A stretch of 64,000 bases of DNA from Pythium myriotylum. Its lineage: Eukaryota > Oomycota > Peronosporomycetes > Pythiales > Pythiaceae. Positions 40,527-49,713 of this stretch are shown here, in pieces; position 1 is the first letter of the stretch; each line of letters starts with the position of its first letter. Under the pieces are notes generated by a model. That model had not been told where the DNA came from, searched no databases, and saw only the letters and a program-made list of their open reading frames with translations. The stretch spans positions 2,418,001-2,482,000 of the forward strand of contig JALJCQ010000004.1 in assembly GCA_023091665.1 (NCBI GenBank), in the 5' to 3' direction. The position numbers were made by a program, and so were the translations under genes.

Positions 40527-41326
40527 TCAAAGAACCACGCACCGAATTCGTAGCGTGTTGTCTTCTTCAGGCTGGAACGTCCACATTATACCGGACGAGT
40601 CGCCTAGGATTGCCACACCAATCTAACTTAGCGAAGTCGCCAATGCTCCTACCGAATGATTCGCACCCTCGATAAAAAGCTGGCTGTTCTTAACTGAGTA
40701 TTTGCCATCCACCGGGACTAAATGGCGATAGTTGTTGGTAACATCTGTGCCGTCGACCACCAGTGCCAGCAATCGGAAAGAATAGGATCCGTTGCTGCGG
40801 AACTCCACCATCAGTCGAGCGTTCCTCTCTTTGATAGCTCTCGTCCAATCGAGTGACGTGTTTCCGAAGGCTTCCGTGCTCGTCCACATGCCGAGGAGCG
40901 GGAGGGATGTCGCGAGCAGCTCTCCTGAATCCATTTGACGGGGTATCCTTGGAAGATGAAGCCTGCGTTGAAAAATAGAAATTCTCCGGACTCCTTTGGT
41001 GACAGGACAAACCCACCCACTTTTGTAAATTGTTGAAGTCGCAAACTATTTTGTTGAAATGCAAAAGCAACCGTCCAGAAGTGCTCCGAGACGAAGAACC
41101 ACCGTCTTAGGCCCGTTCCCAACCAGTTCGTTACTCGAGCATGCACGCTTGCTCGGGTTTGCAAAAAAACGGCCAGCCTCCGGTGATTCGACAAAAATAA
41201 TTGTTTAGCAAGCTGATCGAGTTCCTCAACACGTGTCAAAATCCTTAAAATTGATGGCATGAAACAAAGCATCCGGTTGCAAGCTGACAAGCTGTGAAGA
41301 ATGCAATGGCAGCACGCTGTCGACAC
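40527..41326 (-). CDS. putative two- or three-exon gene of unknown function
   Basis: The last part (40934-40527) reads LLGMWTSTEAFGNTSLDWTR, FRSNGSYSFRLLALVVDG and VPVDGKYSVKNSQLFIEG, then, after a 30-nt in-frame gap containing a TAG (40652-40623), AILGDSSGIMWTFQPEEDN and a stop. Upstream, 41326 to about 41000 has a helical frame (LTRVEELDQLAKQLFLSNHR, VTNWLGTGLRRWFF), followed by a plausible intron ending TTTTTCAACGCAG. The composition is protein-like and the C-terminal part recalls a small beta-barrel, but I recognise no family. It may be a pseudogene with one stop codon, or the 30-nt segment may be an ultra-short intron (GTAGGA...AGTTAG). Confidence 0.35.
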
Positions 41327-41439
41327 TGATAGGGACCATCAAATCGACCGACGACATGTTGTCGCCGTACCAGTTCACGATTCGCCAGAGTCGAAGAACT
41401 GCAGCGGCGCAAACAAGAGATAGCGCGTCATCGAGTAAA

Positions 41440-41685
41440 AGAAGGCACGCAGACCAAAATACGCGATACGGGTGGAGATACTTCTAGGGTTTCAACCACG
41501 CGTCATCGAGGCATCGTGCACGACTTCACACCGCCATACACACCTCAGCTGAACGGTGTGGCGGAGCGAGTGAACCGAACAAACCCTTGGCGAGTGTGCG
41601 CGATGCAAACTCCACCACGCCAACTTGTTCGACGAGTACTGGGTTACGTCCACGCGAAGGAGTTCGCGAGATGAAACACCTTTCA
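41440..41685 (+). pseudogene. Ty1/Copia integrase relic
   Basis: From 41510 the plus strand reads GIVHDFTPPYTPQLNGVAER, the integrase-core motif of Copia retrotransposons. After a frame change it continues HHANLFDEYWVTS and RDETPFNL, which match the following part of the same domain. Upstream, IRDTGGDTS recalls the (L)RSDNGGEYTS block with its catalytic residues changed. No LTRs or RT are nearby. It is a short, dead fragment. Confidence 0.75.
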
Positions 41686-41846
41686 ACCTCACGTGTCAAA
41701 CTGTTCTTGCGAACAACGATTGGAAGAAAATACAGTCATTTTTGTAAAGTTTCCGCAAACATTTCCGACCCAAGAATCACCAATCACAGAGCTCAAACCT
41801 GATATACATGCATGCTTCCTCGCTTATCGAACTGGTTGGGAACGGG

Positions 41847-42732
41847 CCTTAGGGCCTATCCCAACCCTATTTTTTGCATGCATGCATCGATCAAATGCCG
41901 TTTTCAGAGTCTGTGATTGGCTGGATTCGTAACTGTCAGTTTTTTCAAAAGAGACAGCTGAGATCTCAATGCATGCGTCTGGGCCACTATGCACGTGCCT
42001 TTTTAGCCAATCCAATTGAGCAGAATAGAGAGTGTTGATCTCTCGCTTCAGATCGATTTGGAAAATGGAACACACCCAAGGATTTGAATGCAACTGTGTC
42101 CAGCGACGTCGAGGATCCTTGCGAGGCTCATGTTAGTTTGGTTGCGGTCGTCGCTCTCACTGCTAGTTCGCGCCGTGTGTTGGACGACGAGAGAGTTGTC
42201 TGTGGATACGACTGACGAGTTCGCGAAAGTCAAGACGATCCTGCTAGCGGTGGGGGGCCTGCTAGGAGGAGGTTGGAGGTTTGATGCTCGGTTGCTTGCA
42301 AATTTACAAACGACCGTGATTGCTGACTCGCGCTTCCGCGCCTCGAACCCCTTCCACGAGAAGTCCACTTGCGGATTGAATTTTCAAGCGTTTCGGGCTC
42401 ACTGACCAGCCGTTTGATTTTCTAATCGAGGCACGGTTCACGGGCTAATCCGATCTTCTCTTGACGAGCACTTCACGCGCGAAACTCATGGTGCGCGTGA
42501 TTCTGCCAGTGCTAGTCAGCACTAGCAGAATCCTCCCACAAGAAATCGGAATTGTGCAACGGGAAGTGTTGTCGTGATATGGAACCTCCAAGTTCCTGAG
42601 TATGTGTCTTTATTGATCAATTTTGGCGAATCATATCGGCGAATTTGAAATGCACCAAATTGGTTCCCAACCGCGTGCACACCTAGCTCTAGGTGCATGC
42701 ATCGACAAAATAGGGTTGGGATAGACCCTTAG
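41847..42732. mobile_element. non-autonomous TIR element (MITE-like)
   Basis: The left end (41849-41888, CTTAGGGCCTATCCCAACCC, then TATTTTTTGCATGCATGC) is repeated in inverted orientation at 42693-42732 (read backwards: CTAAGGGTCTATCCCAACCC, then TATTTTGTCGATGCATGC). The about 880 bp between them carry no coherent ORF. Internal features are a strong hairpin at 42499-42532 and CATGCATGC palindromes. The target duplication is not certain, so the superfamily is not assigned. Confidence 0.6.
42499..42532. repeat. 15-bp-stem hairpin inside the TIR element
   Basis: GATTCTGC-C-AGTGCT, loop AGTC, AGCACT-A-GCAGAATC: an almost perfect stem in the interior of the MITE-like element. Confidence 0.6.
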
Positions 42733-43220
42733 ATGCTCTTATTAGTGCGTGGTCGCTCCCGGATTCCCATCGGATCGGATATGTAACACGTTTGAAAGGG
42801 TATCGAATCGGAGAGAACAGCGGACAGCAGTCGCTCTACTGTGGTGAAGCGGCTTGAGGTTTTGAGGTGCGTCCAGATTTGACGCACCTCCCTCAACATT
42901 CTGTCGACATCAAGACCATCCATCAATCGGCGATGGCAAGATTGAGGGAAGCAAGCTCCGCACGCCGGGTTCGTCACATCCAAGACATTCCCTAGGTGCG
43001 TATGCATGAGACGGACGTGACGGTTATGTCCCAGCACCTGGGATGTGGCCCAGAGGCTGGATCGTCGTTGAGGCCCTGAGTGGTCTGATACAGTAGGAAC
43101 AGATCTGAGGAGCCTGAGTAGTATCGGACTCAGTAGGTGGGTGATCAGCACGTGATTACGTAGTTGGGTGATTGGGCGAACACGCCTGACGGCGAGTGTA
43201 GCGGCTGGGGTACCCAGCAC
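42733..43220 (-). pseudogene. possible retroelement 3' relic
   Basis: A 160-codon minus-strand frame contains SLWATSQVLGHNRHVRLMHT, then THLGNVLDVTNPACGACFP. This loosely resembles the C-terminal RNase H/zinc-knuckle region of oomycete retroelements. The similarity is weak and no reverse transcriptase is present. Confidence 0.2.
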
Positions 43221-43600
43221 GCCAACCCCTCATCTCTGCACAAACTCTAATCTCTGCACATCATCGCAACTTTCCGCTTCTTGTGCGCAAGAGCCAACTC
43301 GCCAACGTCCTCGCCAAAGCGACGGTGCCTTGTGGACTTGTGCAATAGCCGTGGGGCCTGGACGACCTCTGTTTTTATACACGTTGGATGCTCGACTCTT
43401 ATACGTTGGACGTTCAAACGTACAAACACTTTGCTCACACTCTCTGCATCGAGTGTGAGCAATCCTCGGTCCCGTAAAACGGATCCGGAGCGAGTGGTGT
43501 CGATGAATATGAAACGGACAGACGCTCAGTTTTCTGGGTTTTTTCTTTCCCCTCCTGCCTCCTTTCCTTCTCTCGCTCTTTCGCTCCGATGGCCAAATGA

Positions 43601-43610
43601 CCCCCCCCCC

Positions 43611-43641
<31 letters not shown>

Positions 43642-43643
43642 AC
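43601..43643. repeat. poly-C then AC microsatellite
   Basis: 27 C residues (43601-43627) followed by eight AC units. It lies at the 5' edge of the transporter pseudogene. Confidence 0.9.
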
Positions 43644-43644
43644 A

Positions 43645-45010
43645 AAACAAGACGCCTTTTCTCCTCCCGCGCCAGCCTCTTCTGTAGCGTCTATGGCATC
43701 GGCACGCTCAGCATACCCGCCATCTTCTCGCGGGCTGGCCCCGGCATCGCCGTCGTCGCGCTGCTCTTCATGGCCTTTGCCAACGTCTCCGCCTCGGTCG
43801 TCTGCTCCAAGGTAATGCTGTGGCGCCCGAGTCGGTGCACACGTTCGGCGATACCGGCGCGTGGTGCAGACCGGCCGCTGGTCGGTCGTCATCTCGCGGA
43901 TGGGCGTCTGTGTGCTCGTGCCCTGCGCCTTCCTCGTGCTCGGCGGCATCTTGCTGGGCAGCCTCTTCCCCGGTGCGTTCCAGGACAAGACGTGGATCAT
44001 CATCATGGCCATCAGCTTGTTGTGTGTGTGTCTGATCCCGACGCTGAAGGGAGGTGCTGACGCTGCGTTCGCTGACTGCTTTGGCACGATCATCGCAGAA
44101 GTCATTGGTGTTGATGTGTTCATGCACGGCATGACGGCCGCCCGTCCGTGCCGACGCCCGATATCTCGTTCAAGCAGGCCGCCACGACCTTCAGCAACTT
44201 GTCGCTCGCCTACGGTGCTGTCATCGTCATCTCAGCGCTCCAGCGCCAGCACACGCATGCCGAGTGCATGCCGTGCGTGAACGGCATCACGCTCACGCTC
44301 ATCTCGCGCCTCTTCATCACGCTCGAAAGAACGGACCACTCGGCCGTCGGCTGCTAGATATCGGGCGAACTGCTTTTCATCATCAACCGAACGCCGCAAC
44401 GGGCCTCACCAAGCTCGGCTCTGCGCCCGACGCGTGCTCGCCTACCTCTTCACACAGCTTTACACCACAATTGCCTTCTCTGTCACTGTCATCCTTCGGC
44501 CCTCTAGATCTCGGAGCGACTGGTTATCGGTATGCATCGGAAGAAAAGCGACGACATCAAGGCGATCAACTACGAGGCTGTCGACTCGCCTGCTGACGAC
44601 GACAAGATCCGCAACTTGAAGAACTCGGTCGTTTCCACGGCCACGACCGACATTGAACACGAGAAAAGCGATAACGAGGAGACCGCCGAGTACAAGGGAT
44701 GGGAGGACTAGGACATCCCGTTCCGCACCGCCACCGTCGTGCTGCTCACGCCTGTCTCGGTGCTGCTAAAGGACCGCTTCCTCGACCCGCAGGACTTCGT
44801 CAGTGCCTCGGCCATGACGACTAGCTGCATCATTTCCCCGATCGTCTTCTACTTCATGAAGCTCTAGTCGCGGGTCCCCATCTACGAGAAGGCTGCTGTC
44901 ATCCTCATCGTGCTTTTCTGCCCTGCCATTGCCATCTACCTCACCGACAAAACGGGCAAGGAGCTCGGACATGGGACTAGAGAGAGAGATCAACAAGGGT
45001 CAACCGAGGA
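43645..45010 (+). pseudogene. amino acid/auxin permease (AAAP) transporter pseudogene
   Basis: Recognisable transmembrane blocks occur in shifting frames. These are YGIGTLSIPAIFSRAGPGIA, VVALLFMAFANVSASVV, PCAFLVLGGILLGSLFPGAF, WIIIMAISLLCVCLIPTLK, FKQAATTFSNLSLAYGAVIV and, near the end, RTATVVLLTPVSVLLKDRF and AAVILIVLFCPAIAIYL. At least four frameshifts and in-frame TAG codons (for example at about 44709 and 44866) separate them. The order matches AAAP transporters, so a complete gene decayed in place. Confidence 0.8.
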
Positions 45011-45055
45011 ATGAACGCGTGTGCCGTCACGAGGCAGACAGTGTATTGACATTAA

Positions 45056-45069
45056 CCCTTTCGCGAACG
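45056..45069 (+). repeat. left terminal inverted repeat of the piggyBac element
   Basis: CCCTTTCGCGAACG immediately after TTAA. It pairs with 54669-54682. Confidence 0.8.
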
Positions 45070-45767
45070 ACCGTACAAATTTTGCTCGTTCGACACCTGT
45101 TTCAAAAGTAGTCGCAAATCACCCCCCTCGAACGGGCAATTTTTGCTCGATCGACAAATGTACCACGCTGGACCGAATCTGGTTTTGATAATGTCCTGTC
45201 TTTGTACGAATTGCTGGAGGTGTTGTGCTGTCGGAGCGTATTTTTTTAGCTAGATTCGGTTTTTCCATGCAAAGTGCGTAATCTACGGCGGCTAGGTACG
45301 TGGTTGACCGAATAAATCGTCCTTGGTGCACAATCGTATGGAAAGCAACGATGAAAGAAACGCCTCGGAGGGGAGTTTTGTGGAGCAATCACCGCTGACC
45401 TGACTACAATCATGATTCGCGCACTGTCTATATCCGCTCATTCCCAAGTCGTTGAGGCTCACTGGTGGCAATGCAGCCTGCACTTGCTCCGCGGGCACCG
45501 CTGTCCCGCGCGCCGCGCGGCGCGCGCCCAGTTCGCAGTACAGAGGTATCCGGTGCTCATCAGTCGTCGACGTCGACGGTGATCAGCTTCCCAACATGCT
45601 TCGTGGATTGACAGAATGCCACCATAGCAATGCGTATTGGAGACGCTATCTGAAGGGCCAGTGCACTGTGCTAAAACCATGGATACCAAGCGACGAAGGC
45701 GATGCATCTGCAAGTGAATCTAGAGACAGTCCCAGCTATTGATGGATGAGTATAATGGACTGGATTG
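45070..45767. other. left subterminal region of the piggyBac element
   Basis: No gene is seen. It contains two copies of the subterminal motif (CGTACAAATTTTGCTCGTTCG at about 45071-45091 and CGAACGGGCAATTTTTGCTCG at 45137-45157) and the 3' flank of the transposase gene. Confidence 0.5.
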
Positions 45768-48569
45768 CTAAATGTAATCGTGAGATGCCGTATCAGATAT
45801 GTTGGAGCCTGGTGTGCTCGGTGTGAACGGCGTTGCCGGTGTGCGAGCCTCGCTTGGTGCAGGTGTCGAAGCGGCGGTAGAAGGGGACTCAACCATCGGG
45901 GCGAACGTGAGGGATCGCTGGACAAGCCGGTCGGATACGACCTCAGAGTGCTCGATGCAAGCCGACTTGTTCCTGTAGTCGGTGGACGATCGAACAACAC
46001 ATCCAGCATCTGAAAACGTACCCTGTGGCAGGTAGTACTGGTGGTACTTCTCCCAGCACGACCAGTCGTGACGCTGACAACCGTATCCCCTCGTGTCTTC
46101 CCCGTAGGTTCGCTTGCAGAGCGACACGTTATGCTTCAGGCACACCGTCGTGATCGTTGTATCCGCACGTCCTTCAAAACGGCAGACTATGCAAGTGCGC
46201 TTCCTTCTCTGTCCCTTGAACACGTGCGCGGACGACATATCAGTGCACACTTCTGAGGTGTTAGCTGGTGATCCGAGACTCGGTGAGCGTGCAGGCTGGG
46301 ACGACGGCGACTGCCAGGGCGATCGCTCATTCGATCTTGGTGTCGAGCTCACTGCGCCCTCGTACAACATTGCCTCATCGCCCATTGCATCCTGCCATTT
46401 GCCGTGCAGCATCTCTCGGATCAAGTCGGTCGCGAATGCCCGATGGGAATCCCTCTCAGGTCTTGTGTCGTTTAGACACAGTCGTCTGGTGAGGTACGCG
46501 TTGACACGAGCGATGTCAATGACTGCGAACGCAAGTTTCTTGTGCCACTTCTTGAAAGAATGGCCATCAGCAACTGAGAAGCGAGCCCGCAATTGATCGT
46601 TTCGATCCACGCCCTGCATATGCTGATTGTACTCCTTGATTGCAGTCGGCGCTTGAACCGAGACCTTCTCTCCACGGATCTGTCGCTCAACAGACGATAT
46701 CGACGAGGCGTCCGCATTGGAGATGATTGTAACAATATTCCCATCACACCACGATGCTGCCAGGATCTTGGAGTCTGTGCAGACAGCTTGTAAGTAGTCT
46801 CCTCGCTTGACCTCTCCTCCAGCTCGAGGTGTGCGATCACCAGCTTCCACCCGATCCAAAGGTTCACTTTGGTCGCCAAGGTCTTGTTCCGAACCTGAGT
46901 CGTCATCACCTCTGCTACGCTTCTGCTTCGACTTGTTGGTGTCCTTTTCCCTCTTGCGCGGGTCAGGGAGCACAACATGGCGAGGGAAGTGCTTGCTCAG
47001 CTGCTTCACAGTTCCTCTGCAGAACAATCGCTTGATGCGAAGGGCTTCGAGCAACTGGACGGACGTGTAGTAGTTGTCACAGTTGACGATTCGACCGCTG
47101 CCGTGGAACGGGTGCGTGATCTCGAGCACGATCTGCCTGGTCTTCGACGGGATACTCATTTCATCAGCGAGAAGCTCCGTGTTCGTCGCGTCGTGCACAC
47201 CAGTCGCTCTTTGCTCTATGGTGGATTCGCAGTGAAGTCGGTAGCTGAGAGCAATCCACGTAGTCGCACAGCAGCACATATAAAACTTGAAATGGTACTT
47301 GCCCGTCGGTTTCGTAGGGTTGAAGACGATCATGTGACGAGCGAACTTGGACCTCGCAGCCACACTCGCTTCGTCCACGGCTAGGTTTCGGCCCACCTCG
47401 ACGTACTTGCCACCCGTCTGCTTGAGCATGTTGAGCAGAGTGCGAATGCGGACCGCAGCGTCGACGCGAAGCTCATCCGGCGTGATCGACCTTGGGTTTC
47501 GGAAGCAAAACGCTGAGCGGAGCTGCTTGAAGCGTCTCAAAGACATGATATTGTCGAGGTTGCTCCTTGTGGTCGTGAAAATAGCGTCCTCAATTTGCTC
47601 ACCCCAGTAGTTCGCGTACTCACCCTTTCGAACGAGTGCCATATACCAAATGATACCGAGGAACTTCATCAACTCGTCCATCGTAAAAGGAACCGGCACC
47701 TTGTTTATTCTGGCTTGACAATTCGTGTGCTCTAGCACTTGTCGCCAATAGTAAACTGGAAGATAGGCGAAAAAGCTGGAGCTTGCCGAGTGCTCAAAGA
47801 TGTGGCGGTACTCCGGCTTGGGTCGGGTCAAATTCGTTCCGTCGTCATGCGAATACAGAGTTGTTGGGGCTCGCATAGCTGCCTCCGGCGTGAATCGCAT
47901 GCTTTGGATCTTCTCGACTTCAGCGAGACTTGTAGGTGCAGTTTGCTTCGTGTCAAACTCTTCGTACTCCACGAGGTGTTGCACATCTTCGTCGATTTCA
48001 ACAGCATCATCCGGATCGGGGCGACACAACTGTTGCCATCGCGTGACGGACGTCTGTGCGCCGAGTCTCTTATAGTTCTCGAAGCCTTGCTTGACAATAG
48101 CGACGCTGATCTTCTCAACTCGATTCTGGAACTTGGATTCCAGCCAACGAATCTCGTACAATCCTTGCTTCGTCATGTAGCGGTAGTCGCTGACCCGACC
48201 CACGATGTACGCAGCGCCAACATCTTCGTAGGTTTTGTCCTTGAGCCACTTATCGTAGGCTGGAGAAAAAGCTACTAGTTTCCCCAATAAAGTACGCTCC
48301 AGACCGTCCGTGCGTGAGGTCTTCTTCTTCTTGCCTCCTGTGGTCGTCGCTCGACCGGCACGCGTGGGCGTCGCCACGCCCACGAGAGGCTGACCGGCTC
48401 TGGCTTTCTGCTTCCCTGGGGCGCGCGGACGGTCCATGGTGTCGGTGGGGCTCAACTCCATTGGCGCATGCTGTGCGTTCGCACCGCGCAAGCCAAGCTC
48501 AAATTCTTTTCGCTCCTCGAGACCACTCGCAGGCTGCCATTCAGGTTCGTCGAGACCAACACGCTTCAC
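45768..48569 (-). CDS. piggyBac transposase
   Basis: 933 codons from the first ATG after the TAG at 48641-48639. DDE_Tnp_1_7 family. The acidic active-site positions are present: NLAVDEASV, IVNCDNYYTS, ASWCDGNIV and YNQHMQGVDRNDQL. A C-terminal Cys/His-rich domain (CIVCRFEGRAD, CLKHNVSLCKRTYGED, CQRHDW) corresponds to the DNA-end-binding CRD of piggyBac. The N terminus of this frame is the second half of a chromo-like domain (YLVKRVGLDEPEWQPASGLE), whose first half lies before the ATG in the same frame. An Asp/Ser-rich insertion (about residues 560-610) interrupts the catalytic fold. The enzyme looks catalytically competent. Whether it is expressed as a fusion with the upstream chromodomain depends on the TAG. 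Confidence 0.88.
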   Translation of the reverse strand: MKRVGLDEPEWQPASGLEERKEFELGLRGANAQHAPMELSPTDTMDRPRAPGKQKARAGQPLVGVATPTRAGRATTTGGKKKKTSRTDGLERTLLGKLVAFSPAYDKWLKDKTYEDVGAAYIVGRVSDYRYMTKQGLYEIRWLESKFQNRVEKISVAIVKQGFENYKRLGAQTSVTRWQQLCRPDPDDAVEIDEDVQHLVEYEEFDTKQTAPTSLAEVEKIQSMRFTPEAAMRAPTTLYSHDDGTNLTRPKPEYRHIFEHSASSSFFAYLPVYYWRQVLEHTNCQARINKVPVPFTMDELMKFLGIIWYMALVRKGEYANYWGEQIEDAIFTTTRSNLDNIMSLRRFKQLRSAFCFRNPRSITPDELRVDAAVRIRTLLNMLKQTGGKYVEVGRNLAVDEASVAARSKFARHMIVFNPTKPTGKYHFKFYMCCCATTWIALSYRLHCESTIEQRATGVHDATNTELLADEMSIPSKTRQIVLEITHPFHGSGRIVNCDNYYTSVQLLEALRIKRLFCRGTVKQLSKHFPRHVVLPDPRKREKDTNKSKQKRSRGDDDSGSEQDLGDQSEPLDRVEAGDRTPRAGGEVKRGDYLQAVCTDSKILAASWCDGNIVTIISNADASSISSVERQIRGEKVSVQAPTAIKEYNQHMQGVDRNDQLRARFSVADGHSFKKWHKKLAFAVIDIARVNAYLTRRLCLNDTRPERDSHRAFATDLIREMLHGKWQDAMGDEAMLYEGAVSSTPRSNERSPWQSPSSQPARSPSLGSPANTSEVCTDMSSAHVFKGQRRKRTCIVCRFEGRADTTITTVCLKHNVSLCKRTYGEDTRGYGCQRHDWSCWEKYHQYYLPQGTFSDAGCVVRSSTDYRNKSACIEHSEVVSDRLVQRSLTFAPMVESPSTAASTPAPSEARTPATPFTPSTPGSNISDTASHDYI

Positions 48570-48638
48570 AAGATACTCGACAGTGTTGCCTCTCAGCCGC
48601 TTCTTGAGGATGGCTTCGACTGCTGGCGCCTCATTTCC

Positions 48639-49079
48639 CTATTCGAGGCCGTAGTCACAGTCAGGGTCGCTCGCGCAATCGCCGTCATCGTCGTCGCCAC
48701 CAGCGGATTGATCGGGATCTAGCTCGAGAGCTCGAGGGCTCGAGGGAGTAGCGCCGACAGAAGACTGACTGGGCGACGAAGAATCGGATTTGCTCTCTTC
48801 AAGGTCATGATCGCCGTGCACATGACGGGGCATTGGAGTTACCTTCGCCCTCTTTTTGGCCTTGCTCGGAGCTGTCTTCCCCTTTGCTTCGAATGCGGCG
48901 ACAAGGTCATCACAGCTCAGATCGCTCTCCTTCACCCACGTGCACTCCGTATAGCCCTTCCACTTCACAAGGTAATCGATACCGCGCCTGTGTACGCGTT
49001 TGTCTCGGATAGCTTCTACTTCATACTCGTCTTCGTTCCCATCTTCTTTCACTGCTGGTTTCTTCCGCTTCGACCCCAT
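48639..49079 (-). CDS. chromodomain protein / N-terminal part of the transposase
   Basis: 146 codons: a basic start (MGSKRKKPAVKEDG), then a canonical chromodomain (EYEVEAIRDKRVHRRGIDYL, VKWKGYTECTWVKESDL) and an acidic Ser/Asp-rich tail. The frame ends with TAG, but the following codons, still in the same frame, encode VEAILKKRLRGNTVEYLVKR and run without another stop into the transposase. The original protein was therefore probably a double-chromodomain transposase of about 1100 residues. The chromodomain may direct the enzyme to methylated histone H3 (inference). Confidence 0.8.
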   Translation of the reverse strand: MGSKRKKPAVKEDGNEDEYEVEAIRDKRVHRRGIDYLVKWKGYTECTWVKESDLSCDDLVAAFEAKGKTAPSKAKKRAKVTPMPRHVHGDHDLEESKSDSSSPSQSSVGATPSSPRALELDPDQSAGGDDDDGDCASDPDCDYGLE

Positions 49080-49713
49080 CGCTCACTTCCAACACTCAGT
49101 TCGCGTGTTGCACGCGTTGGCTATCTCCAAGGGCATCAATCCACTTGGACTTACTATAAGCGCGACAACCAATCATGTCCTTTCATCTTTTGCCTTGCTT
49201 GCTCTATACCATTAATGCCGATAAAGCTATACCAATTGTAAGCTTTATGATGGTGACTAGTGAGGTGAAGAATCAACTACCATCATTTAGCTCACCTCTT
49301 GTATATAATTACTGGGGGTAATCATATACAAATAAGAAGGATCGTGAAGGTGCCCATCGCATGCTGGCCTCACTTGAATGACACCATCTTTAAACATGAT
49401 GTTTGTATGTGAATATAGCTCTTTATTTAATACCCATTGTAAGCTTAAAGATGGGCACTAGGGTCATTCAGATGAGGTTATGAAACGATCATGAAGAGCT
49501 GATGAGCTGAGTGCGATGGTGCCGCAGTAAGGAGTATGAGTCTCCTAGGCGAGGCAGCGCTGACTTGACGAAGCACCAGCTGCGTTCAACAATACCAACA
49601 AATCGCTAGCACCTCTGTGTCTGACGCGATAGGACGCTATTCGTAAGCAACAAACACACTGACGACGCTGGCGCGCTGTGTGTGCCTCAGATGATGAAAA
49701 AATTGGCATTCAA
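49080..49713. promoter_or_regulatory. promoter region of the transposase with three repeat modules
   Basis: About 630 bp without genes. It holds three copies of a module that begins ACCATC/ACCATTAA and in two cases ends AAGCTT-AAAGATGG or AAGCTTTATGATGGT: 49208-49254, 49279-49345 and 49383-49455. The middle one contains a nearly perfect hairpin, TTGTATATAATTAC/GTAATCATATACAA (49299-49331). The 3' end of the coiled-coil gene is at the right edge. Confidence 0.55.

Noticed and set aside
43230..44132. 300-codon minus-strand open frame
   Set aside because: It is antisense to the AAAP transporter pseudogene, contains a poly-Gly run from the poly-C tract and has no recognisable domain.
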